Source: Patescibacteria group bacterium
Lineage (GTDB): Bacteria; Patescibacteriota; CPR2; UBA1875; JAMCYV01
Reading direction: 5' to 3'
NCBI GenBank assembly: GCA_023473595.1
Contig: JAMCYV010000029.1
Location: 1 to 35,181, forward strand
DNA: 35,181 nt
Below the pieces are notes generated by a model. It ran no database searches. It was not told the origin of the DNA and was given only the letters and a program-made list of their open reading frames with translations. The position numbers and the translations under genes are program-made. Shown here piece after piece: positions 18,775 to 26,061 of the stretch (position 1 is the first letter of the stretch; every line of letters begins with the position of its first letter).

Positions 18775-19401
18775 TTAAGCTAATATTCTATCTAATTTTT
18801 CGAAAAGTTCGTCTAAATCTTCCGGGTTCTTGATAGTTATATCGACATTTCCTTGCTCTAAATAATTTTTATGGTCTTTTTCCCAACGATCAAGTTGGTT
18901 CATAAACCATTTGGCTGTCTCACGGTCTCTCTCGCTTTCAATATTTTCGATTATTTTATCTTTTTCTATTTCGCAATTTATCACAAATGTTTCATAGCCA
19001 TATTCTTCAGCCCATTTTTCGTAAGTCTTAAATCTTCTGTCTGCTCCAGACATCCAAACAATCAGTTTATTTGGGAGAGCTGTCAGTTTTTTAATCAAAT
19101 CTTCGCCGTATTCATCGAGAATATCTTCAGGCTGCTTGGTATTTTCAATTTTTTCATTTTGATAAATAATCGTTCTGGCCTTGTCTTTATCTATTAAAAG
19201 GCCTTTGTATTTTTCAGCGATTTTCTTTGCAATTTTTTCATATCCAGATCCTGGAATTGTTGAGAATAAAACAAAAACCTTCTTCGAATTAGAAAAACCT
19301 TGGTTTGGTATTTCTTCAAAAAATCTTTTGTCTAAAATTTCTTTTAACCCTATTTTCATATTATTCATTTTTAATGATTTTCCCCCTATTTTCAACTCCA
19401 A
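18775..19401 (-). CDS. P-loop kinase-like protein with degenerate Walker A
   Basis: KKVFVLFSTIPGSGYEKIAKKIAEKY...LLIDKDKARTII; alternative downstream Met starts (MNNMKIG). Confidence 0.55.
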   Translation of the reverse strand: MELKIGGKSLKMNNMKIGLKEILDKRFFEEIPNQGFSNSKKVFVLFSTIPGSGYEKIAKKIAEKYKGLLIDKDKARTIIYQNEKIENTKQPEDILDEYGEDLIKKLTALPNKLIVWMSGADRRFKTYEKWAEEYGYETFVINCEIEKDKIIENIESERDRETAKWFMNQLDRWEKDHKNYLEQGNVDITIKNPEDLDELFEKLDRILA

Positions 19402-19434
19402 TTTATAAAAATAGTTTCCTCGCCAAATTCTTGT

Positions 19435-19440
19435 TATACT
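19435..19440 (+). promoter_or_regulatory. Putative extended -10 box (TTGTTATACT) 6 nt before the pyrK-like ATG
   Basis: TGtTATACT then 6 nt then ATG at 19447; heads the pyr operon. Confidence 0.5.
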
Positions 19441-19446
19441 ATTTTT

Positions 19447-20214
19447 ATGCTTACTATAGAGAACGCCAAAATAGTTACGAATCAGGAACTCACCCGAGAT
19501 TATTTTGTAATGACCTTAAATTGTCCTAAAATTTCTGCTCTTGCCCGGCCGGGGCAATTTGTAAATATTCATGTTTTAGAGAACACTGATCCGCTTTTAA
19601 GACGGCCGATCAGTATTTATGATATCGATAAATCAAAGGGGACTATTAAAATCCTTTATTTTATAAAAGGCAAAGGGACAAACATTCTAAAAAATAAAAA
19701 AGAAGAGGAAATTTTAAGCGTTACCGGGCCTCATGGAAACGGCTTTGTCGTCCATCCGGATTCAAAGAACATACTTTTAGTCGGCGGAGGATTTGGGACA
19801 GCCCCTCTGGCTTTTTTGGCTAAAGAAATTAAAGAAAAGAATATCTTTACAGCGATTGGCGGTAGAACAAAAGATTTGATTTTTTGTGAAAAGGATTTTA
19901 AGGATTCGGGCGCTAAAGTTTTTATTTCAACCGAAGACGGCAGTTATGGCGAAAAGGGGTTGGTCACTGAAAATATCATTAAGATTTTAAATCAAAATAA
20001 GATTGATGAAATCTTTACTGTTGGGCCTTCGCTAATGATGAAAGCTATCGCTGAAATTGCCAAAAAGAGGAACATCCCCTGCCATGTCTCGCTAGAGGAG
20101 AGGATGGCTTGCGGAGTTGGAGCTTGCTATGGATGCGTTTGTAAAACTAAGAAAGGATATGAAACGGTTTGTACCCAAGGTCCGGTCTTTGATTCGGGGG
20201 AGTTAGAATGGTAA
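19447..20214 (+). CDS. pyrK: Dihydroorotate dehydrogenase electron transfer subunit (PyrK-like)
   Basis: ARPGQFVNIHV, LLRRPISIYDID, VGGGFGTAPLAFLAKE, CHVSLEERMACGVGACYGCVC [2Fe-2S] motif. Confidence 0.92.
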   Translation: MLTIENAKIVTNQELTRDYFVMTLNCPKISALARPGQFVNIHVLENTDPLLRRPISIYDIDKSKGTIKILYFIKGKGTNILKNKKEEEILSVTGPHGNGFVVHPDSKNILLVGGGFGTAPLAFLAKEIKEKNIFTAIGGRTKDLIFCEKDFKDSGAKVFISTEDGSYGEKGLVTENIIKILNQNKIDEIFTVGPSLMMKAIAEIAKKRNIPCHVSLEERMACGVGACYGCVCKTKKGYETVCTQGPVFDSGELEW

Positions 20215-20215
20215 T

Positions 20216-20301
20216 GTTATTCCGACCGACTTGTCCTGCAAAGCTTTAGCGTCGTAGGAAGTGGAGGAATCTAATAGATCCCTCGACAGGCTCGGGATGA
20301 C
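20216..20301 (+). repeat. Palindromic element, copy 3 (pyrK-pyrD intergenic)
   Basis: GTTATTCCGACCGAC...GAAGTGGAGGAATCTAATAGATCCCTCGACAGGCTCGGGATGAC. Confidence 0.85.
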
Positions 20302-20312
20302 AGAGAAAATTT

Positions 20313-21233
20313 ATGAAATTAGAAACCAAGCCAAAATTAGAGGTAAATTTAGCTGGAATAAAGATGAAAAATCCGGTCACTGTTGCTTCTGGAACTTTCG
20401 GGCTTCAGCACGGTCAGTTTTTCGACCTCTCTGTTTTAGGAGCGATAGTCCCCAAAGGGATAACTTTGGAACCGAAAGAAGGAAATCCTACCCCTCGTAT
20501 TATTGAAACAGCTTCCGGAATGCTAAATGCGATCGGGCTTCAGAATCCGGGATTAGAAGGATTCATTGATACTTTACCGGCATATGAAAAGCTAAATACC
20601 CCTATAATCGTCAATATCTCTGCTGGAAGTGCAGAAGATTATGCCAAATTAGCGGAAAAATTAACAAAGACAGGTAAAATTCATGGTATAGAAATTAATG
20701 TTTCCTGCCCGAACGTTAAAAAGGGAGGCTTTCAATTTGGTAGCGACCCCAAAGAGACAGAAAATATTGTGAAAACAGTAAGAAAAGCAACAAATCTACC
20801 AATTATTACCAAGCTAACTCCGAATGTTACAGATATCACAGAGATTGCCAAAGCGGCGGAAAGTGCCGGAAGCGATGCTATTTCTCTAATCAACACTTTG
20901 CTTGGTACTTCTATAAATACCAAGACTAAAAAGTTTAACTTAGCCAATGTTACCGGCGGACTTTCCGGGCCGGCTGTAAAGCCGATAGCTCTTCGAATGG
21001 TTTGGCAATGCTATAATGCGGTTAAAATTCCTATTCTAGGGATGGGTGGGGTGGCAAATGTCACTGACGTCATTGAATTTATGCTAGCCGGAGCGACTGC
21101 TGTCGCCGTCGGCACTTATAATTTCGTTAATCCCAAAGTTTGTGAAGAAATTATCCTTGGCTTAAGCGATTATTTAATAGAAAATAAAATTGATGATATT
21201 AATAATTTAATAGGAAAGGTGGAAAAAGTATGA
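20313..21233 (+). CDS. pyrD: Dihydroorotate dehydrogenase, class 1B catalytic subunit
   Basis: LAGIKMKNPVTVASGTFG, NAIGLQNPGLEGFI, INVSCPNVKKGG, ITKLTPNVTDI, LSGPAVKPIALRMV. Confidence 0.96.
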   Translation: MKLETKPKLEVNLAGIKMKNPVTVASGTFGLQHGQFFDLSVLGAIVPKGITLEPKEGNPTPRIIETASGMLNAIGLQNPGLEGFIDTLPAYEKLNTPIIVNISAGSAEDYAKLAEKLTKTGKIHGIEINVSCPNVKKGGFQFGSDPKETENIVKTVRKATNLPIITKLTPNVTDITEIAKAAESAGSDAISLINTLLGTSINTKTKKFNLANVTGGLSGPAVKPIALRMVWQCYNAVKIPILGMGGVANVTDVIEFMLAGATAVAVGTYNFVNPKVCEEIILGLSDYLIENKIDDINNLIGKVEKV

Positions 21234-22048
21234 ATAAGCAATTTTTTACCTGGTTAGAAGAAACCCAAAGAAAAAACAATAGTCTCGTCTGTGTTGGGTT
21301 GGATATAGATCTTTCTAAGACTCCGGAAATAATTAATAAAGAAGAAGATCCGGTTTTCTTTTTTAATAAACAAATAATTGACGCTACCAAAGATTTAGTT
21401 GGCTGTTATAAACCGCAAATTGCTTTTTATGAGGCATTAGGAGTTGACGGTTTGAAATCTTTAAAGAAAACTGTCGATTATCTTCATTCTTTAGGTATTC
21501 CTGTTCTAGTCGATGCTAAAAGGGGGGACATAGATAGTACAGCAAAGGCTTATGGGAAAGCTATTTTTGACTATTTTGAGTTTGACGCCATGACAGCTAA
21601 CCCATATATGGGACTTGATTCAGCTGAGCCTTTATTAGAATACAAAGAAAAAGGAATCATATTTCTAGGAAAAACCTCAAATCCTGGGGCGAAGGACTTT
21701 CAGGATTTAGACTGCGGTGGAAGGCCTTTATATCAAGTTGTAATTGAAAAAATGCTTAGTTGGAATAAAAACAATAATATCGGTTTTGTAGTTGGTGCTA
21801 CTTATCCGGAAGAGATGAAAATAATTCGAGAGATGGCTCCTGACATTACTTTCCTTATTCCTGGTGTTGGAGCTCAAGGTGGAAAAGCTGAGGATATGAT
21901 TGCTAATGGAGTGCGTGAAGACGGTTATGGAGCGATTGTTAATTCTTCACGCGGAATTATTTTTGCTTCAAATGGGGAAGACTTTGCAGAAGCCGCTAGA
22001 CAAAAAGCAATAGAACTTAAGGATGAGATAAATAAGTATAGAAGTTAA
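21230..22048 (+). CDS. pyrF: Orotidine-5'-phosphate decarboxylase (type 2)
   Basis: VCVGLDIDLSKTP, VLVDAKRGDIDSTAKAYGKAIF, DAMTANPYMGLDS, FLIPGVGAQGG. Confidence 0.96.
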   Translation: MNKQFFTWLEETQRKNNSLVCVGLDIDLSKTPEIINKEEDPVFFFNKQIIDATKDLVGCYKPQIAFYEALGVDGLKSLKKTVDYLHSLGIPVLVDAKRGDIDSTAKAYGKAIFDYFEFDAMTANPYMGLDSAEPLLEYKEKGIIFLGKTSNPGAKDFQDLDCGGRPLYQVVIEKMLSWNKNNNIGFVVGATYPEEMKIIREMAPDITFLIPGVGAQGGKAEDMIANGVREDGYGAIVNSSRGIIFASNGEDFAEAARQKAIELKDEINKYRS

Positions 22049-22076
22049 GTAGTTAACAATAAATAATATTAAGAGT

Positions 22077-22129
22077 GTCATTCCGACCTAAGTGGAGGAA
22101 TCTAGATCCCTCGGCAAGTTCGGGATGAC
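22077..22129 (+). repeat. Palindromic element, copy 4 (compact reference copy, pyrF-pyrC intergenic)
   Basis: GTCATTCCGACCTAAGTGGAGGAATCTAGATCCCTCGGCAAGTTCGGGATGAC; the two halves are imperfect reverse complements meeting at TCTAGA. Confidence 0.9.
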
Positions 22130-22141
22130 GGGTTTAAAAAT

Positions 22142-23314
22142 ATGTCGAAGTTAGTTAGTTTGCCGGGGATTGTCGACCCCCATGTTCATTTCCGAACTCC
22201 AGGAGGAGAGCACAAAGAGGATTTTCAAACAGGATCCAGCTCTGCCTTAGCTGGCGGTGTTAAATTCGTCTTAGATATGCCGAATACTAATCCCGCAACA
22301 ACAACCAAAGAAGCTTTAGAATGGAAAGAAAAACAAATAGAAGTTCTTTATAGTCATTCTGGCGACCAAAGGGAGTCCAGAATCATAAATAAAGAAGAGA
22401 GTGCAGATCCTGGACAAGCCAGGATGACTAATTCGGAAGAATCTTGCTTAAATTTTGGTTTTCATTTCGGCGCTACCAATGACAACTTGGAAAAGATTAA
22501 AAAAGTAGAAGAAGAAATAGCTTCTATCAAAGTTTACTTTGGTTCTTCGACCGGCGATCTTTTGGTTAATGATTTGGAGGTTTTAGAAAAATTAATGATT
22601 GAAACTTCAAAAATTATAACTGTTCATGCCGAAGACGAAGAGATTATTCAGAAAAATATCGCAAAATACAGAGATACAAATAGGCCGGAAATACATTCGC
22701 TTATCCGCGATCCGGACTCAGCCGCTAGTGCTGTCGAAAAACTTTTGAAATTGGTAAAAAAGACCGGGCACAAGGTTTATTTTTGCCATATTTCAACCAG
22801 AGATGAGATTGATCTAATAAGAAAAGCGAAGAATGAGGGTTTGCCCGTCTATGCTGAAGCGACACCCCACCATTTATTTCTAGATGACAGCGCTTATAAA
22901 AAATGGGGCAATTTTGTGAAAGTAAATCCGCCTCTTAGAAGTCAGGAACATGTTGAAGCTTTGTGGGAAGCAGTTCATGATGGAACGATTGATTGTCTGG
23001 GCAGCGACCATGCGCCACATCTGCCGAAGGAAAAGGAACAAGATTATTGGCTAGCGCCTTCAGGTATCCCAGGTACTGAAACAATGCTTCCTTTAATGTT
23101 AAATGCAGTTAATGAAGAAAGGTTAAGTTTGGATAGGTTAATCGAGCTTATGAGTACAAATCCGGTGAATATATTTGGTTTAGATGTTTCCGATAAAAAA
23201 ACAATCGTTGGTTTGGATTTAACAAAAGAGGTTAAAATAGAGGAATTGCATTCAAAATGCGGCTGGTCGCCATATGAAGGAATGAAACTTAAAGGCTGGC
23301 CAGTTTTTCAGTAG
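22142..23314 (+). CDS. pyrC: Dihydroorotase with an apparent in-frame repeat insertion
   Basis: GIVDPHVHFRTPGGEHKEDFQTGSSSALAGG, MPNTNPATTT, HAEDE, HISTRDEIDLI, EATPHHLFL, GSDHAPHL. Confidence 0.94.
   Translation: MSKLVSLPGIVDPHVHFRTPGGEHKEDFQTGSSSALAGGVKFVLDMPNTNPATTTKEALEWKEKQIEVLYSHSGDQRESRIINKEESADPGQARMTNSEESCLNFGFHFGATNDNLEKIKKVEEEIASIKVYFGSSTGDLLVNDLEVLEKLMIETSKIITVHAEDEEIIQKNIAKYRDTNRPEIHSLIRDPDSAASAVEKLLKLVKKTGHKVYFCHISTRDEIDLIRKAKNEGLPVYAEATPHHLFLDDSAYKKWGNFVKVNPPLRSQEHVEALWEAVHDGTIDCLGSDHAPHLPKEKEQDYWLAPSGIPGTETMLPLMLNAVNEERLSLDRLIELMSTNPVNIFGLDVSDKKTIVGLDLTKEVKIEELHSKCGWSPYEGMKLKGWPVFQ
22353..22428 (+). repeat. Palindromic element, copy 5, inside the pyrC reading frame
   Basis: GTCATTCTGG...CCAGAATC...AGATCCTGGACAAGCCAGGATGAC; translated as SHSGDQRESRIINKEESADPGQARMT between IEVLYS and NFGFHFGAT. 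Confidence 0.8.
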
Positions 23315-23387
23315 CTAGTAGTCAGTAGTAGGTAGCAAGGTAGTTTCAATAATGATCGTTTAAGCGATTAAAAACTAAAATTAAGGT

Positions 23388-23434
23388 GTCATCCCGAGCT
23401 TGTCGAGGGATCTCTCCACTTCGGTCGAGATGAC
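23388..23434 (-). repeat. Palindromic element, copy 6 (opposite orientation)
   Basis: GTCATCCCGAGCTTGTCGAGGGATCTCTCCACTTCGGTCGAGATGAC; minus strand reads GTCATCTCGACCGAAGTGGAGAGATCCCTCGACAAGCTCGGGATGAC. Confidence 0.9.
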
Positions 23435-23459
23435 AAGCCAGGTAATAATCTTTGATACA

Positions 23460-23478
23460 ACCGAAGTGGAGGAATCTA
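23460..23478 (+). repeat. Left half of split palindromic element, copy 7 (before the GIY-YIG ORF)
   Basis: ACCGAAGTGGAGGAATCTA matches the left half of copy 4; outermost GTCATTCCG is absent or diverged. Confidence 0.85.
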
Positions 23479-23479
23479 A

Positions 23480-23767
23480 ATGGCAAATGACTATTATATC
23501 TACTTTTTAACAAACCAAAATAATAAGGTTATTTATATAGGGGTCACAAATAATCTTAAAAGAAGGGTTTATGAACATAGAATAGAATTGATTGACGGTT
23601 TTACAAAGAAATACAAATGCAAGAAATTGGTCTATTTTGAGGGTACAAAAAGTATTATATCTGCATTAGAAAGAGAAAAGCAGTTGAAAAAGTGGCGAAG
23701 GGAGAAGAAAGATGATCTTGTTAATCAATTAAATCCTGATTGGAAAGATCTTTATGAAAGTATTTAG
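23480..23767 (+). CDS. Small stand-alone GIY-YIG nuclease family protein
   Basis: 95 aa; YYIYFLTNQNNKVIYIGVTNNLKRRVYEHR...ALEREKQLKKWRREKKDDLVNQLNPDWKDLY; GGAGG SD at 23468-23472, 7 nt before ATG. Confidence 0.95.
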   Translation: MANDYYIYFLTNQNNKVIYIGVTNNLKRRVYEHRIELIDGFTKKYKCKKLVYFEGTKSIISALEREKQLKKWRREKKDDLVNQLNPDWKDLYESI

Positions 23768-23791
23768 ATCCCTCGACAAGCTCGGGATGAC
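23766..23791 (+). repeat. Right half of split palindromic element, copy 7; overlaps the GIY-YIG stop codon
   Basis: AGATCCCTCGACAAGCTCGGGATGAC is the exact reverse complement of 23388-23413. Confidence 0.95.
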
Positions 23792-23860
23792 AAGTACTAG
23801 TCAAATAGTTTTATAGAAAAAGAGTTATTTTTTTGTTATGATTTAAAAAAGGAGAAAAAA

Positions 23861-24145
23861 ATGGCAGAATTTGACCCAGAACCAATAGAAGAGGTCTTAG
23901 AACACGATCCAGGTTATCAACGTTCTCAATTAAAAGAATTGCTCATAAATGGTGGTTATTTAACAGATGCAGAGGCTGAAAAGATTTATAATGCTGATAG
24001 GAAGGGATTAGAAAGATATTTGGAGCAAAGGGAAAAATCTCTAGAGAGGACTTCAGGTAAAATGAGGCAATACACTGAGGAGGTTATTGGTACCTTAGCA
24101 GGATTATTAGACGCTTTACCGGCAGAAACAGAAAACGAAGACTAA
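23861..24145 (+). CDS. Hypothetical 94-aa acidic helical protein within the pyr operon
   Basis: Good SD (aaggag), ends 3 nt before pyrB; no recognised family. Confidence 0.7.
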   Translation: MAEFDPEPIEEVLEHDPGYQRSQLKELLINGGYLTDAEAEKIYNADRKGLERYLEQREKSLERTSGKMRQYTEEVIGTLAGLLDALPAETENED

Positions 24146-24148
24146 AAA

Positions 24149-25084
24149 ATGCTTAATCAAGATATTATTTCAATCGATCAGTTTGACAGAGAAACTTTGG
24201 AGGGAATCTTCGAGGTTTCTCTTTTTTTAGAAAAGGAAATAAAAGGAAGAGGCAGCTTAGATCTTTTAAAAGGGAAAGTAATGGCTTCCCTTTTCTTTGA
24301 GCCTTCGACAAGAACGCGATTTTCATTTGAATCGGCGATGGAAAAGCTGGGAGGTAACTTGGTCTCTGCTACCGGGGTTAATTTCTCCTCAATGGCAAAA
24401 GGCGAGACGCTTGAAGACACGATAAAAACTATTGAAAGGTATGCCGATGTCATCGTTATTCGCCATCCGGAGATGGGTTCGGCTAGAATAGCAGCTGATT
24501 CTTCAAATATTCCGGTACTAAATGCCGGTGATGGACCGGGCGAACACCCGACCCAAGCGCTTCTTGATTTCTATACTATAAAAAAAGAGATGGGGAAGGT
24601 TGAAGGATTAAACATTGCGATGATAGGCGACCTCAAACATGGTCGGACCATCCATTCACTCCTAAAACTTTTATCGCATTATGAAAATATCAATTATTAT
24701 TTAGTTTCTCCAGAAGAATTAAAGATTCCGTCTGAATATTTAAAGGGTATCAAAAGTTATAAAGAGATTAAAACTTTGGTAGAAGTATTACCAGATGCCG
24801 ATGTACTTTACATGACAAGGATTCAAAAAGAAAGATTTGCTTCCCTAAAAGAATATGAAAAACTAAAAGACTGCTTTGTTTTAAATAAAAAGATGCTTGA
24901 GAGTGCAAAAAAGGATATGATAATAATGCATCCTTTGCCAAGAGTCAGTGAGATTGCTGTTGATGTGGACGAGGACCCGAGAGCCAAATACTTCGGTCAA
25001 GTAGAAAACGGCCTTTATGTCCGCATGGCTCTTCTAGCTTTAGTCTTAGGCAAATTAAAGTTAAAAGAAAAAGTGGTAATTTAA
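24149..25084 (+). CDS. pyrB: Aspartate carbamoyltransferase catalytic subunit
   Basis: FFEPSTRTRFSFESAMEKLGG, VIVIRHPEMGSA, NAGDGPGEHPTQALLDFYTI, IGDLKHGRTIHSL, MHPLPRVSEI. Confidence 0.97.
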   Translation: MLNQDIISIDQFDRETLEGIFEVSLFLEKEIKGRGSLDLLKGKVMASLFFEPSTRTRFSFESAMEKLGGNLVSATGVNFSSMAKGETLEDTIKTIERYADVIVIRHPEMGSARIAADSSNIPVLNAGDGPGEHPTQALLDFYTIKKEMGKVEGLNIAMIGDLKHGRTIHSLLKLLSHYENINYYLVSPEELKIPSEYLKGIKSYKEIKTLVEVLPDADVLYMTRIQKERFASLKEYEKLKDCFVLNKKMLESAKKDMIIMHPLPRVSEIAVDVDEDPRAKYFGQVENGLYVRMALLALVLGKLKLKEKVVI

Positions 25085-25108
25085 ATGCCCGTCTTCACTA
25101 AAGTTACG

Positions 25109-25148
25109 GCAGGGCTACCGCTTCGGCAAGGAATAATTATTCCGAAGC
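25109..25148 (+). promoter_or_regulatory. Hairpin-rich leader between pyrB and pyrE
   Basis: GCTTC-ggcaa-GGAATAATTATTCC-GAAGC immediately before the aggagg SD of pyrE. Confidence 0.4.
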
Positions 25149-25161
25149 TACAGGAGGAAAA

Positions 25162-25767
25162 ATGAAGAAACAACTCATAAAAGATTTACACAATATCGGT
25201 TCGGTCAAATTTGGTGAATTTACATTAAAATCTGGGATCAAATCGCCTATTTATATTGATTTAAGGCTTTTAGCCTCTCATCCTAAGGTTTTAAAAACAA
25301 TCGCAAAGCTGATTGCAGAAAAAATTAAAGACAAGGATTGCGACATCATAGCCGGAATACCATATACAGGCATCCCGATGGCGACTGCCGTTTCTTTGGA
25401 AACCGGTATCCCAATGATCTATCCGAGAAAAGAGATTAAAGATTATGGTACTAAAAAGAAGATTGAAGGAGTCTATAAGAGCGGCGATAAATGCATAGTT
25501 ATTGATGACTTGATTACAAGCGGCGCCTCAAAGTTTGAGACAGTAGAACCTCTGGAAGCCGAGGGATTAATCGTACAAGACTTTGTTGTCTTGGTTGACA
25601 GAGAACAAGGTGGCGGACAACTTCTCGCCGATAAAGGTTATAATTTGCATAGTATTATTAGAATTTCTGAACTTCTTGATACTCTAGAAGATGAAGGTTT
25701 GATTTCCAAGAATCAGGTTGAAGATGTCAGAAGTTTTCTAGTAGAGAATTCATTTGTGAAGAAATAA
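25162..25767 (+). CDS. pyrE: Orotate phosphoribosyltransferase
   Basis: FGEFTLKSGIKSPIYIDLRLL, IAGIPYTGIPMATAVS, CIVIDDLITSGASKFE PRPP motif. Confidence 0.95.
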   Translation: MKKQLIKDLHNIGSVKFGEFTLKSGIKSPIYIDLRLLASHPKVLKTIAKLIAEKIKDKDCDIIAGIPYTGIPMATAVSLETGIPMIYPRKEIKDYGTKKKIEGVYKSGDKCIVIDDLITSGASKFETVEPLEAEGLIVQDFVVLVDREQGGGQLLADKGYNLHSIIRISELLDTLEDEGLISKNQVEDVRSFLVENSFVKK

Positions 25768-25788
25768 GCATTTTCCTTTTAAAAGAGT

Positions 25789-25794
25789 TATAAT
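25789..25794 (+). promoter_or_regulatory. Putative -10 box TATAAT 6 nt before the SemiSWEET ATG
   Basis: agagtTATAATatttatATG. Confidence 0.5.
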
Positions 25795-25800
25795 ATTTAT

Positions 25801-26061
25801 ATGGATTTTGTTGTTATATTAGGACTTATTGCAGCCAGTTTGACTACCCTGTCTTATATTCCACAACTTATAAAAATTAAGAGAACTAAATCAGTTGAGG
25901 ATCTTTCATTGGGTATGTTTATCGCACTTACAACGGGTTTTACCCTTTGGCTTATTTATGGCTTTTTAATTAATTCATTGCCGATAATTTTTTCTAATGT
26001 CCTAGCAGTTACATTATCTTTTTTGATTTTGCTTTTAAAAATTAAATATAATAAGAAGTAA
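25801..26061 (+). CDS. SemiSWEET/PQ-loop family sugar transporter
   Basis: 86 aa, three TM; AASLTTLSYIPQLIKIKRTKSVEDLSLGMF. Confidence 0.88.
   Translation: MDFVVILGLIAASLTTLSYIPQLIKIKRTKSVEDLSLGMFIALTTGFTLWLIYGFLINSLPIIFSNVLAVTLSFLILLLKIKYNKK

Noticed and set aside
20261-20506. 81-aa ORF overlapping the palindromic repeat and pyrD
   Set aside because: It translates the repeat itself (MEESNRSLDRLGMTEK) and then an alternate frame of pyrD.
20216-23792. CRISPR array
   Set aside because: Repeats are unevenly spaced, on both strands, inside and between genes, variable in length, with no uniform spacers and no cas genes.
23387-23792. Classical insertion sequence with terminal inverted repeats
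   Set aside because: No transposase and no evident target-site duplication; the only ORF is a GIY-YIG nuclease.
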